From VRUE01 sp036266075 (GTDB lineage: Bacteria; Actinomycetota; Thermoleophilia; Solirubrobacterales; 70-9): a DNA stretch of 64,000 nt. Positions within the stretch are counted from its first letter, which is position 1. Each line of letters starts with the position of its first letter. Position numbers and translations under genes: made by a program. The DNA lies in the NCBI GenBank assembly GCA_036266075.1, contig DATANV010000038.1, forward strand, positions 1-64,000. The letters are read 5' to 3'. This document shows, in pieces, positions 35,251-44,143 of the stretch. Under the pieces are notes generated by a model. It was not told the origin of the DNA and did no database searches. It worked only from the letters and a program-made list of their open reading frames with translations.

Positions 35251-36015
35251 ATGAGCGAGACTGAGCTCAGCGTCATCTGCAAGAACTGCGGCTCCGAGGT
35301 CAGTCCCTACGTCACCGAGTGTCCCTATTGCGGCGCCAGGCTGCGCAAGCGCGCGCCGCAGCTCGAACGGCGTGGAGACGGGCTCGAGGCCAAGCCTCGC
35401 CGCCGGCCGGCAAGCCGTCTCTTCCGGGTCCGCCTCCCGCGACGTGCCGTGGCCCACCGTCCCTACGCGACCCTGGCCGCGATCCTCGCCCCGGCGCTGC
35501 TGCTGATCGTCCAGCAGGCAAGCGGCGAGTCGCTCGCCTCTCTCGGTGCCTTGACTATCCCGTTCGAGGGGGAGTGGTGGCGCTACCTGACGGCCCCCTT
35601 CGTCTACGCCGACGTCGGCTACCTCTTCGTGGTGGCGATCGGGCTGGCGATCTTCTGCTCGGCGCTCGAGCGCCGGCTAGGCAGCGCCGCGACCGCTGTT
35701 CTGCTGATCGCCTGTGGCTCGCTGGGCATGCTGGCGGCGGGCGGCATCTCCAACGCGCAGGGGCACGTCGAGACGATCGCCGGCGGCAACGGTGTCGCCC
35801 TGGGCGTGCTCGCCGCCTGGTTCGCGATTCGCCGCGCCGAGACTCACGAGGCGATCGACCAGGAGTACGACCCGATCGGCGTCGCGGTGGCCGCCGCGGT
35901 CCTCCTTGCGTTGCCGATCTTTGAGTCGACGGCCGACGTCTTCGCCGGCCTCGCCGGGGCCGCGGTAGGTGGCCTCGCCGGCCTCGCCGCGGCGGCGCTG
36001 CGCAGCCCGGAATAG
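35251..36015 (+). CDS. Zinc-ribbon protein with rhomboid-like membrane domain lacking the catalytic Ser
   Basis: The 254-residue protein starts with a zinc ribbon (ICKNCGSEVSPYVTECPYCGA, four Cys). Residues 75-250 form a six-helix rhomboid-like region: GEWWRYLTAPFVY, LERRLGSAATAVL, then GGNGVALG where active rhomboids have GxSG. The Asn for Ser substitution, and no His in the usual first-helix position, suggest a non-proteolytic rhomboid homologue. ATG at 35251 precedes SETELSVICKN. Confidence 0.72.
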   Translation: MSETELSVICKNCGSEVSPYVTECPYCGARLRKRAPQLERRGDGLEAKPRRRPASRLFRVRLPRRAVAHRPYATLAAILAPALLLIVQQASGESLASLGALTIPFEGEWWRYLTAPFVYADVGYLFVVAIGLAIFCSALERRLGSAATAVLLIACGSLGMLAAGGISNAQGHVETIAGGNGVALGVLAAWFAIRRAETHEAIDQEYDPIGVAVAAAVLLALPIFESTADVFAGLAGAAVGGLAGLAAAALRSPE

Positions 36016-36024
36016 GCTCGCCGA

Positions 36025-36354
36025 ATGCTTTCCGACGATGAACGGCTCGCCGCCGCGATCGAGCGTCTCGCCGAGGTGGGCCGCTTCAGCGAGGCCGAGG
36101 CCATCGTCGCCCAGGCGGCGCCGCAGCTGCAGCAGCTGCTCGCCGCGGCCCTTGCCGAGGGTGGCTGGTTCGGCGAGACGCATGAGGCCGAGATGCTCAG
36201 GGCCGCGACTATCCCCGATCCCGAGGAGCGGCTGGCCGCCGTCCGTACGCTGCTTGCCGAGGAGGCAAGGATGGGGATGATGGTTGGTGTGGCCGTCGGC
36301 TGGGCACTGAAGGAAGAGCTGGAAAGCGAACGACCAGCAGGAGGAGAGAGCTGA
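36025..36354 (+). CDS. Small helical protein of unknown function
   Basis: The 109-residue protein is Glu/Ala-rich and helical (MLSDDERLAAAIERLAEVGRF). It starts 9 bases after the rhomboid-like gene and ends just before the UPF0173 gene, so the three probably share a message. No family recognised. Confidence 0.65.
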   Translation: MLSDDERLAAAIERLAEVGRFSEAEAIVAQAAPQLQQLLAAALAEGGWFGETHEAEMLRAATIPDPEERLAAVRTLLAEEARMGMMVGVAVGWALKEELESERPAGGES

Positions 36355-36356
36355 CG

Positions 36357-37070
36357 ATGGAGATCAAGTTCCACGGACAATCGTGCTTCGAGCTGAGCGA
36401 GGGCGGGACGACGGTGCTCGTCGACCCCTTCCTGAAGCCGAACAACCCGGTCGCAGTCCACACCGGCGAGGAAGTCGAGCCGACCCACATCGCGATCTCC
36501 CACGGCCACGCCGACCACGTCGCCGATGCGGTCGCCGTCGCCAAGCGGACCGGCGCCCACTGCGTGGCCATCGTCGAGCTGGCCAAGTGGCTGGAAGGCC
36601 AGGGCGTGGAGGAGGTCAGCGACCCCAACTTCGGCGGTACGGTCGAGTTCGACTGGGGCTACATCTCGCTCGTCCCCGCCTGGCACACCAACACCATCCC
36701 CGGCTCCGCCGAGAGCCCGTTCAGCGCCGAGCACGGGATCGCAATCGGCCCGGCCGCGGGTCTGGTGATCAAAATCGGCGAGACGACCGTCTACCACGCC
36801 GGTGACACCTGCCTGTTCAGCGATATGAAGCTGATCGCCGAACGGAGCGACATCGACGTGGCGCTGCTGCCGATCGGCGGCCACTACACGATGGATCGCC
36901 GCGACGCGGTCGTCGCCGTCGAATTCGTCGGCGCGCCAACGGTGATCCCGATGCACTACGACACCTTCCCGGCGATCGAGACCGACGCCGCGGCCTTCAA
37001 GTCCGAGGTCGAGGAGAAGACCTCGTCTTCGGTTGTGCTGCTGAAGCCGGGGGAGACCCACTCGCCCTAA
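36357..37070 (+). CDS. UPF0173-family metallo-beta-lactamase-fold hydrolase
   Basis: The 237-residue protein has the metal motif SHGHADHVADA, later ligands VPAWHTN and YHAGDTCLFSDM, and PMHYDTFP at the C-terminus, as in the YtkL/UPF0173 family of metal-dependent hydrolases. The substrate is unknown. It follows the previous gene by 2 bases, with GGAGGAGAG just upstream. Confidence 0.9.
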   Translation: MEIKFHGQSCFELSEGGTTVLVDPFLKPNNPVAVHTGEEVEPTHIAISHGHADHVADAVAVAKRTGAHCVAIVELAKWLEGQGVEEVSDPNFGGTVEFDWGYISLVPAWHTNTIPGSAESPFSAEHGIAIGPAAGLVIKIGETTVYHAGDTCLFSDMKLIAERSDIDVALLPIGGHYTMDRRDAVVAVEFVGAPTVIPMHYDTFPAIETDAAAFKSEVEEKTSSSVVLLKPGETHSP

Positions 37071-37138
37071 AACTGGCTGGGTAGCCAGGGCGCTGCTAGT
37101 CTCGGCCTTCCACATCAGGCGACCGGAGGAGAGAGCAG

Positions 37139-38065
37139 ATGGAGGCCAAAGAGGCGACCGGGACCCAACCGCGGACCGAGCGGGCCGACTTCCAGGCGAC
37201 CGCCGATCCGGCCCTGAACGAGGCGGCGGACCGCACCGCTGACGTCAAGCTGCTCAGCTACACGGAGCTCTACTCGCTCTGGGAGCGCCAGCAGTGGCAG
37301 ACCCAGGAGCTGGACTTCACCCGCGACCGCGAAGACTGGCACGAGCGGATCGACGCTGAGGAGCGCTTCCAGCGGATGTACGGTCTCTCGTCGTTCTTCA
37401 TCGGCGAGCAGAAGGTTGCCGAGGAGCTGGGGCCGATCATGCGCGCCGCTCCGACCGAGGACCAGAAAGTCTTCCTCTGCACGCAGATCGCCGACGAGGC
37501 GCGCCACGTGCGCTTCTTCGAGCGCTTCTACCGCGAGGTCGGCGTGCTCGAGGCGGACGGCCTCTCGGAAATGCTCGAGGAGACCTCCGAGCACCTCAAC
37601 GACAACTTCGGCCGCCTCTTCGACGAGATGCTGAAGCAGCGCACCGACCGGCTCTCAGCCGAGCCGGAGGACACCGAGGCCCTGGTTGAGGCGGTGACCC
37701 TCTACCACATGGTCATCGAGGGAATGCTGGCGCTCACCGGGCAGCACTTCATCATGGACTTCAACGAAAAGGAAGACACCCTGCCGGCCTTCGTCGAGGG
37801 CTTTCAGAACGTCGCCCGCGACGAGCATCGCCACGTCGCCTTCGGCTCGGTCTTTTTGCGCGAGAAGGCGCGTGAGGACGATCGCTTCAAGCAGGCGATC
37901 CAGCGCACGCTGGAGGAGTCGCTGCCGGTTGCCGACAAGGTCCTCTCGCCGCCCTGGGCGCCCGAGGATGAGGACTATGAGCTGTTCGGCTACTCGCTCG
38001 AAGACACCCGCAAGTTCGCCGGCACCTGCCTGATGCGGCGGCTGAAAGTGATCGGCCTGGGCTGA
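37139..38065 (+). CDS. R2-like ligand-binding oxidase / ferritin-like di-metal protein
   Basis: The 308-residue four-helix-bundle protein has metal-ligand patterns in order: E in the FFIGEQKVAEE helix, DEARHVRFF (E-x-x-H), E in YHMVIEGMLAL and DEHRHVAFG. Length and order match R2-like oxidases (such as the mycobacterial Mn/Fe R2lox) more than true NrdF, and there is no adjacent nrdE. The role is an oxidation of unknown substrate (family knowledge). GGAGGAGAG lies upstream. Confidence 0.82.
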   Translation: MEAKEATGTQPRTERADFQATADPALNEAADRTADVKLLSYTELYSLWERQQWQTQELDFTRDREDWHERIDAEERFQRMYGLSSFFIGEQKVAEELGPIMRAAPTEDQKVFLCTQIADEARHVRFFERFYREVGVLEADGLSEMLEETSEHLNDNFGRLFDEMLKQRTDRLSAEPEDTEALVEAVTLYHMVIEGMLALTGQHFIMDFNEKEDTLPAFVEGFQNVARDEHRHVAFGSVFLREKAREDDRFKQAIQRTLEESLPVADKVLSPPWAPEDEDYELFGYSLEDTRKFAGTCLMRRLKVIGLG

Positions 38066-38069
38066 GCGC

Positions 38070-39608
38070 CTATTCGGCGGCGGTGGAAGATTCGCTCCCG
38101 CTGCCCGATTCGGAAGTCGAGCCGCTCGCGGGCGGGCCTTCGGCTGGCGGGGCCGGTTCGCTCGGCGTCGTGCTTTCCGGCGGCGGGGTGCTTTCGACTG
38201 CCGGGGGAGGCGCTTCGGCCGGCGCCGGTTTCGCACCGACGGTGACGACGACGGTGTCGCTCCCGACGGGGGCACCGGCAGCGCCAGTCGGCGGTTTGGC
38301 GGCCGTCAGCGAGGTCTGGTTGGACGCGACTTCCTGATGCCCGTCGCCGCTGCTGGATTGACCGGCGGCTTCATCGCTCGGCGGTGGCTCCGGAGCCTCC
38401 GTAACCGCTTCGACTGGGATTGCGGCGGGCGGTTCGGGCGCCGGCGCTTCCACGGGTGGCGGCTTGGCTGGCACGGCGGCGACGTGCCGTGGCGCCAGCG
38501 ACGGTCCCGCGCTCGAGATACGCGCCGGCGAGGAGCTCTTCGGCGCCGGCGAGGTATCGACCTTCTGGTTGACCTCGACCGCGCCGGCGGTGAGCACGGC
38601 GGCGGTCACCACGCCGGCCACGGCCTTGGTGCCGATCGCCCCACCGACCGCGCCGATGCCGCCGGCGGCGCCGCCACCACCCAGCGCCGCACTGACGCCG
38701 CCCACGGCGCCCGCGCCGGCACCAGCGGTTGCGCCGGCCGTGGCGCCTGCGCCGGCCGCGGTGCTCGCGCTCCCGGCGGCGCCGCCACCGGCCCCTCCGA
38801 GGCCGAGCTTGGAGGCGATGAAGCCTTTCAGCGCCAGCAGCGGCCCGACCGGGGAGAGGGCCGCCAGCACCTTGTCGTTGGAGCGGACCTGCGAGCGGAA
38901 GTCAGCGCACTCCTCGCAGTCGCGGACGTGACGCCGCACCGGACCGGAGACCTTGCGCAGCCCCTCGACCGCCTCGGCCAGCTCGAGGCGCACCTCGCCG
39001 CAGGTCAGCTGCCGCGCTTGGCTGGCCTCGGCAAGCGAGATCCGCGCCCGCACAAGCAGCGACTTGACCGAGGGCACGCTGGTCTCCATCGCGGCGGCGA
39101 TTTCCTCGTAGGACATGGCGTCCATCTCGCGCAGCAGCAGCGCCGTGCGCTGCGTCTCGGGAAGCTTGCCGACGTCGTCGAGGAGCCGGCGGAACTCCTC
39201 GCGGTTGTGGACCTTCTCGGCGGTCGTGGCGGCCTCGACGACGGGAACCATGTCCATCGACTCCTGCGCGTCGGCGGTTGGCTTGCGCAGGTGGTTGAGG
39301 CAGCGGTTGCGGGCGATCCGGTAGAGCCAGGGGCGCAGGTTGATCTCGCGCTCGTCGGCCAGCATCGCCCGGTAGGCATTGACGAAGACCTCCTGCAGGA
39401 CGTCCTCAGCGTCCTCGGTCGAGCCGAGCATCTGCCGACAGAAGCCGAGCAGGCGGCCTTGATAGCGGTCGACGATCGTCTCGAAGGCGCCGGCGTTGCC
39501 GCTGCGGGCCATCGCGATCAAGCGGGCGTCCCCCTGCAGCTTCAACAGAGGCGAGCGGCGGGCCAGAAGTCCGCGCTGACTGGCGTGGGTTAGAGCCGAT
39601 GCCTCCAA
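38070..39608 (-). CDS. ECF sigma factor with fused zinc anti-sigma-like and Pro-rich tail
   Basis: The 512-residue protein has sigma region 2 at about 30-100 (DAEDVLQEVFVNAYRAM, LRPWLYRIARNRCLNHLR), region 4 at about 130-190 (LPETQRTALLLREMDAMSYEEIAAAM), then an H-x3-C-x2-C zinc motif (RRHVRDCEEC) as in anti-sigma domains. A Gly/Ala-rich segment with a possible membrane helix (about 320-345) and a long Pro/Ser/Glu tail follow. TTG at 39608 is chosen because GGAGAG is 6 bases before it. Confidence 0.82.
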   Translation of the reverse strand: MEASALTHASQRGLLARRSPLLKLQGDARLIAMARSGNAGAFETIVDRYQGRLLGFCRQMLGSTEDAEDVLQEVFVNAYRAMLADEREINLRPWLYRIARNRCLNHLRKPTADAQESMDMVPVVEAATTAEKVHNREEFRRLLDDVGKLPETQRTALLLREMDAMSYEEIAAAMETSVPSVKSLLVRARISLAEASQARQLTCGEVRLELAEAVEGLRKVSGPVRRHVRDCEECADFRSQVRSNDKVLAALSPVGPLLALKGFIASKLGLGGAGGGAAGSASTAAGAGATAGATAGAGAGAVGGVSAALGGGGAAGGIGAVGGAIGTKAVAGVVTAAVLTAGAVEVNQKVDTSPAPKSSSPARISSAGPSLAPRHVAAVPAKPPPVEAPAPEPPAAIPVEAVTEAPEPPPSDEAAGQSSSGDGHQEVASNQTSLTAAKPPTGAAGAPVGSDTVVVTVGAKPAPAEAPPPAVESTPPPESTTPSEPAPPAEGPPASGSTSESGSGSESSTAAE

Positions 39609-39776
39609 GCTGCACTCTCCAGGGAAGGCGTTGTGGATGGCCTTGTCGTCAGTAGCGACACCGTAGCAATGCGATAGTTGCGGTCTGGCCAAAGATTTAG
39701 CGCGGCTTTATCCGTGCTGAATCGGACGATCGGCCATGTCTTGCGCTTAGGGGGCTCAGTTTGGCTTCAGCAGCAG

Positions 39777-39862
39777 TGCCCGGGGCGGGACTCGAACCCG
39801 CAAGCCCCTTACGGGGCAGCGCATTTTAAGTGCGCCGCTTTTGCCAGTTTCGCCACCCGGGC
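39777..39862 (-). tRNA. tRNA-Leu (TAA anticodon)
   Basis: On the minus strand, the acceptor GCCCGGG/CCCGGGC is perfect, the anticodon stem GCGCA/TGCGC holds loop CTTAAAA (anticodon TAA), a long class II variable arm (GCCCCGTAAGGGGC) is present, and the T arm is GCGGG-TTCGAGT-CCCGC. The length is 86 bases and no CCA is encoded. Confidence 0.94.
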
Positions 39863-39984
39863 ATCCCTCATTATTCCGCCGCCTGCTCCGCTTCGCGTCC
39901 GCGGCGGCGGCAATCGCCACATCGACGCCGCTCGCGGAGAATCAGATCGTGACGCTCGCTAATCGGTTGACATAGGCTCGCGCG

Positions 39985-41595
39985 GTGGACCACGGAGGCA
40001 GGATCGTCGCGAAGGCGCTTAAGTCGCGCGGCGTCAGTCATCTCTTCACCCTCTCCGGCGGTCATCTCTTCTCGATCTATGACGGCTGCAAAGCCGAGGG
40101 GATCCAGATCGTCGACGTGCGACACGAGCAGACCGCGGTGTTCGCCGCCGAGGGCTTCGCCAAGGCGACGCGCCGACTCGGGGTGGCGGCGCTGACCGCG
40201 GGGCCCGGTGTGACCAACGGGGTCAGCGCGATCGCCGGTGCGCAGGCCAACTGCTCGCCGATCTGCGTGCTCGGCGGCCGGGCACCGGAGCTGCGCTGGG
40301 GCTCCGGCTCCCTGCAGGAGATCGACCACTTGCCATTCGTCTCGCCGCTGGTCAAGTCGGCGGAGACGGTCAGGGAGGCCGATCGGATCGGCGAGCGGAC
40401 CGCGGCAGCGCTAGACCTGGCCCTCACCGCGCCCTTCGGGCCGACCTTTGTCGATTTCCCGCTCGACGTCGTCTTCAGCGAGGCGGAGGCGGGTTTGCCG
40501 GAGTCTGCGCCTTCCGCTCCGCAGCCGGCGAGCGGGGTGGAGGAGGCCGCGGCGCTCCTCGCGAGGGCCGAGCGGCCGGCGATCATGGCCGGCAGCGGCC
40601 TTTACTGGGGTCATGGTGAGGCCGAGCTGCGAGCGCTCGCCGAGGCACTGGGCATTCCGGTCTTCCTCAACGGCTTGGGCCGCGGTTGCTTGCCCGCCGA
40701 CCACGAGCTGGCCTTCAGCCGGGCCCGGGGAACGGGCCTCAAGGGGGCGGACGTCGCAATGGTGGTCGGCGTGCCGATCGACTTTCGCCTCGGCTTCGGT
40801 GGCAGCTTCGGCGAGGAGACGAAACTGATTCGCCTCGATGCAGCGGCCAATGAGCTGACCGCCAACCGCGCCCCCGAGGTCGACCTGGTCGGCGACGTCG
40901 CGGCCACCCTGGCCGGGATTCGAGACTCGATCGGCGAGGTGGAGGCGCGCAGCGCCAGGTGGTTGGAGGCGCTGCGCGAGGTCGAGGCGCACAAACGTGC
41001 CGCCGAGCAGGACGAGCTGAACGACGATCGCTCGCCGCTGCACCCAGTCCGCGTCTACAAGGAGCTCGGCGAAGTGCTCGACCGGGACGCGATCGTCGTC
41101 GGCGACGGCGGCGACTTCGTTTCCTATGCGGGTCGGCTCGTCGAGACCTACGAGCCCGGCTGCTGGATGGACCCCGGTCCGTTCGGCTGCCTCGGCGCCG
41201 GCCCCGGCCAGGCGCTCGGCGCAAAGCTCGCCCGGCCCGATCGCCAGGTCTGCCTGCTGCTCGGCGACGGCGCCTTCGGCTTCGCGGGCATGGAGTTCGA
41301 CACTTTGGCGCGTCACGGTCTGCCTGTGGTGGGCGTGATGGGCAACAACGGCATCTGGGCGCTGGAGCACCACCCGATGAAGTTCCTCTACGGCTACTCG
41401 GTGGCGGCTGAGCTGCGGCCCGAAACGCCCTACGAGAAGGTGGTCGAAGCGCTCGGCTGCGAGGGGGTGGCGGTCCGCGACCCGGCTGAGCTGCGGCCGG
41501 CCTTGGAGCGCGCCTTCGAATCGGGTCGGCCGACGTTGGTGAACGTCCTAACCGACCCTGAGGTCGTCTACCCACGCAAGTCGAATTTGGCTTGA
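39985..41595 (+). CDS. ThDP-dependent enzyme, acetolactate-synthase-like (IlvG type)
   Basis: The 536-residue protein has all three ThDP-enzyme domains: the N-terminal catalytic Glu in VDVRHEQTAVFAAEG, a central domain (PAIMAGSGLYWG) and the ThDP motif GDGAFGFAGMEF ending at NNGIWA. No regulatory subunit gene follows, so it may be an acetolactate-synthase-like or oxalyl-CoA-decarboxylase-like enzyme rather than the biosynthetic one. The start codon is GTG. Confidence 0.82.
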   Translation: MDHGGRIVAKALKSRGVSHLFTLSGGHLFSIYDGCKAEGIQIVDVRHEQTAVFAAEGFAKATRRLGVAALTAGPGVTNGVSAIAGAQANCSPICVLGGRAPELRWGSGSLQEIDHLPFVSPLVKSAETVREADRIGERTAAALDLALTAPFGPTFVDFPLDVVFSEAEAGLPESAPSAPQPASGVEEAAALLARAERPAIMAGSGLYWGHGEAELRALAEALGIPVFLNGLGRGCLPADHELAFSRARGTGLKGADVAMVVGVPIDFRLGFGGSFGEETKLIRLDAAANELTANRAPEVDLVGDVAATLAGIRDSIGEVEARSARWLEALREVEAHKRAAEQDELNDDRSPLHPVRVYKELGEVLDRDAIVVGDGGDFVSYAGRLVETYEPGCWMDPGPFGCLGAGPGQALGAKLARPDRQVCLLLGDGAFGFAGMEFDTLARHGLPVVGVMGNNGIWALEHHPMKFLYGYSVAAELRPETPYEKVVEALGCEGVAVRDPAELRPALERAFESGRPTLVNVLTDPEVVYPRKSNLA

Positions 41596-42013
41596 GAGAG
41601 CGAAAACTGGCTGCTCGGCCAGTCAGTTTGCGAACGGGCGCCCAAACGAGAATCGACCGCCATCTCTGGCGGCCGATTCAAGGTGGTCCCTCAGGACGGG
41701 CAGGGGTACGTCTTCAGGGACCAGTTCCTATTCGGTGGGCTCAGACGGCGGGAGGCGCCATGATGCGGCAATCGTCCGAACCCTATTCCGGGATTGCGGT
41801 GGGGACCTCCGTCCTCACCTCGTTCCCGATGTGATGATTATGCGGTCGCCTATCCGGAATGTCTAGATGTGCCGTTTCCCGCTACTCATAACTCGGTAGC
41901 CCGACTTTACCAAGTTTTTGGGGTTCGAGCGCTGTCTTTACCCATCTGTAAGGCGCCGGAAAACTCGGCTGTACACTGGGTCCCACGAGCTTTGTGCGGC
42001 GCTGTTCTCGATG
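41596..42013. other. 418-base region with no supported gene
   Basis: Between the ThDP enzyme and the Ppx/GppA gene the base composition falls (41835-41990 has AT-rich stretches such as GATGATTATG and CAAGTTTTTGG). Short frames exist, but none has a ribosome binding site or family resemblance. It may be decayed sequence or regulatory DNA. Confidence 0.5.
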
Positions 42014-42949
42014 TTAGCCGCGCTGCGCAGCAGCCTCGAGGGCGACGCCATAGAGGATGTCGTGCTCGGAAACCCGGATTTGGTCGAGCTCGAAGACGCG
42101 CATTGCCTCGATCAGGATCACCGCGCCGGCGATGATCGTCGGGGCGCGATCCGGGTGGAGGCCCGTGATCGCCTGCCGCTCTGGCAGTGGCGCCGAGGCG
42201 AACTGCGAGAGCAGCCGTTGGATCGTCGTCAGGCTGAGGGCGTGGCCGTGAACGCGTGAGGGGTCATAGGGCTCGAGTCCCAACTCGACCGAGGCGAGGG
42301 AGGTGGGCGTGCCGGCGACGGCAATGCCCTGCGCGGCGCGCGCCTCCGGGCGGTTCTCGAGCGCCTCGCCGATCAGGCTCCGGACGTCGGCCGCCAGGTC
42401 CTCCATCTCGGCTGCGGTCGGCGGGTCGCCGGAGAAGTGGCGCTCGGTGTGGCGCACGACGCCCGCCTGCAGCGAGGCGTGGAAGTCGATCTCGGTGCCG
42501 GCACCGACGACCATCTCGGTCGAGCCACCGCCGATGTCGATCACCAGCGTCGGCTCGTCCGGCGGCTGCTCCGCTGTCGCGCCGCGATAGGTCAGGCGTG
42601 CCTCCTCCTCGCCGTCGAGCACCCGCGCCGAGAGCGCGAAGCGCTCGCGCAGCTCGGCGATGAATGCGCTGCCGTTCGAGGCGTCCCGTACGGCGCTGGT
42701 GGCGATGGCGACAACTGTTTCGGCCCCCTTCTCACGATAGCTCTCGGCGTACCCGGCGATCGCCTCGCAGGCCGCCTCGATCGCCTCGGCGGAGAGCTGC
42801 CCGGAGAGGTCGACCCCTCGCCCCAGCCGCGTCACCGTGCTGCGCCGCACGACCTCCGAAACCCGCCCGCCGTCCACGTCGGCGACCAGCAACCGCGTCG
42901 AGTTGCTGCCCACGTCGACAACCGCCACTCTCTCTGGCCCGCGCGCCAT
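42014..42949 (-). CDS. Ppx/GppA-family exopolyphosphatase
   Basis: The 311-residue ASKHA-fold phosphatase shows VAVVDVGSNSTRLLV, AIATSAVRDASNG, the DGEEEARLTYRG segment and IDIGGGSTEMVVG. These enzymes hydrolyse polyphosphate or (p)ppGpp. ATG at 42949 (MARGPERVAVV) is preferred to the frame start at 43015. It is on the strand opposite to the tRNA-fMet 90 bases away. Confidence 0.92.
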   Translation of the reverse strand: MARGPERVAVVDVGSNSTRLLVADVDGGRVSEVVRRSTVTRLGRGVDLSGQLSAEAIEAACEAIAGYAESYREKGAETVVAIATSAVRDASNGSAFIAELRERFALSARVLDGEEEARLTYRGATAEQPPDEPTLVIDIGGGSTEMVVGAGTEIDFHASLQAGVVRHTERHFSGDPPTAAEMEDLAADVRSLIGEALENRPEARAAQGIAVAGTPTSLASVELGLEPYDPSRVHGHALSLTTIQRLLSQFASAPLPERQAITGLHPDRAPTIIAGAVILIEAMRVFELDQIRVSEHDILYGVALEAAAQRG

Positions 42950-43039
42950 AAGGGCCGGGCACTCTAGACGCAAGCGCCCCTGCGCGTCCCAGCCAAACCC
43001 GCCCCAAGCACCCACCCATTGCTAGCATGGACAGATCGC

Positions 43040-43113
<74 letters not shown>

Positions 43114-43123
43114 TAGGAGAAAG

Positions 43124-43145
43124 CCCCGCAAAAGCGGGGTTTTTT
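43124..43145 (+). terminator. Rho-independent terminator after tRNA-fMet
   Basis: CCCCGC-AAAA-GCGGGG followed by TTTTTT. It lies 10 bases after the tRNA. A similar hairpin plus T run plus CGTGTCTAG follows the degenerate att copy at 52625, showing that this flank was duplicated with it. Confidence 0.92.
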
Positions 43146-43174
43146 CGTGTCTAGAGCTATGTGTCACAGGCGTC

Positions 43175-43200
43175 GCGGGTACCAATCGGGTCACAATTTT
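43175..43200. repeat. Arm-site-like direct repeats near the first att
   Basis: GCGGGTACCAATCGGGTCACAATTTT contains two near-copies of GGGTAnCAATT about 11 bases apart. Close relatives occur at 49714-49739 and 52727-52750. Tandem direct repeats near a tRNA attachment core are typical of tyrosine-integrase arm sites; that assignment is inference. Confidence 0.5.
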
Positions 43201-43269
43201 GCGAGCGGGGTAGTTGTTGGGCGCTCGCACCGGTGCGAGCGCAGGCAGCATTCCCGGCGGAGCGGGAAG

Positions 43270-43490
43270 TCAGAAAAGTTGCTCGCCCTCAGTCGAAGCC
43301 GAGCCTGTTCTGGAATTCGCCGGCTCGGCGTGGGCGCGCCAGAGGAGCTCCACGACTTCGGCTGGCTCGCATCGCCTCCCGGGGCGAGGGCGCCAGCGAT
43401 CGCCGTGTGGGCGACGTGGATGCCGCGGTCGCCCAGCTCCTCGTGGAGCATCCGCGCGTAGGCGACCTCGCCAGCGAAAGAGATGCCGAC
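43270..43490 (-). pseudogene. C-terminal remnant of a short-chain dehydrogenase
   Basis: On the minus strand, SFAGEVAYARMLHEELGDRG and IHVAHTAIAGALAPGGD read as the last third of an SDR protein. The frame then shifts near 43375 into AEVVELLWRAHAEP and a stop at 43270. The N-terminal Rossmann part is missing, so this is a truncated and frameshifted remnant. Confidence 0.6.
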
Positions 43491-43676
43491 GCGACGCCGG
43501 CGCGGTCGGGGTTGGGCTTGATCGCCGCCCGTCGCCACTTCGCACGGTCCGGTACCGCTGCAGGCGTCGCTCCAGCCGGGGAAGACCGACGTCATTGCGA
43601 GGACGTTCCACGGTTCGGCTGGACGCAGCCGGGTAGCCGCGCTGTGTACGTCCCCCTACGGAAGGAGGTCCCCACG

Positions 43677-44141
43677 ATGGCATCCGTGCAAGAGTCGATC
43701 GAGGTCGAGGCTCCGGTCCGATCGGCATACAACCAGTGGACCCAGTTGGAGGAGTTCCCGCGCTTCATGGAGGGAGTCGAAGAGGTCCAGCAGATCGACG
43801 ACACCCACCTTCGCTGGCGTGCCGAGCTTTGGGGCAAGAGCAAGGAGTGGACCGCTGAGATCACCGAGCAGCGGCCCGACGAGCGGGTCGCGTGGAAGAA
43901 CGTCGACGGTGCCGAGAACGCGGGGGTCGTGACCTTCCACCGGATCGGAGAGGGGAAGTCGAAAGTCACCGCCCAGATCGACGCCAAGCCCGAAAACGCG
44001 ATCGAGGCGGCCGGCGACCTGCTCGGCATCCTCGACCGCAAGGTGAAGGGCGACCTGCGGCGCTTCAAGGAGTTCATCGAGGCGAGGGACGGAGAGACGG
44101 GCGCCTGGAGGGGCGAGGTCGACCAGGACCCGACGAGCTGA
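43677..44141 (+). CDS. SRPBCC-family (polyketide cyclase/dehydrase-like) protein
   Basis: The 154-residue protein begins MASVQESIEVEAPVRSAYNQW, then FPRFMEGVEEVQQIDDTHLRW, the usual START-like fold N-terminus. It is widespread in actinobacteria and binds hydrophobic ligands; the function is not defined. The ATG is preceded by AAGGAGGT at 7 bases, an excellent site. Confidence 0.88.
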   Translation: MASVQESIEVEAPVRSAYNQWTQLEEFPRFMEGVEEVQQIDDTHLRWRAELWGKSKEWTAEITEQRPDERVAWKNVDGAENAGVVTFHRIGEGKSKVTAQIDAKPENAIEAAGDLLGILDRKVKGDLRRFKEFIEARDGETGAWRGEVDQDPTS

Positions 44142-44143
44142 CC

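Noticed and set aside
43161..43676. N-terminal extension of the SRPBCC protein (open frame upstream)
   Set aside because: The translation is low complexity, while ATG 43677 has a strong AAGGAGGT and gives the family start.
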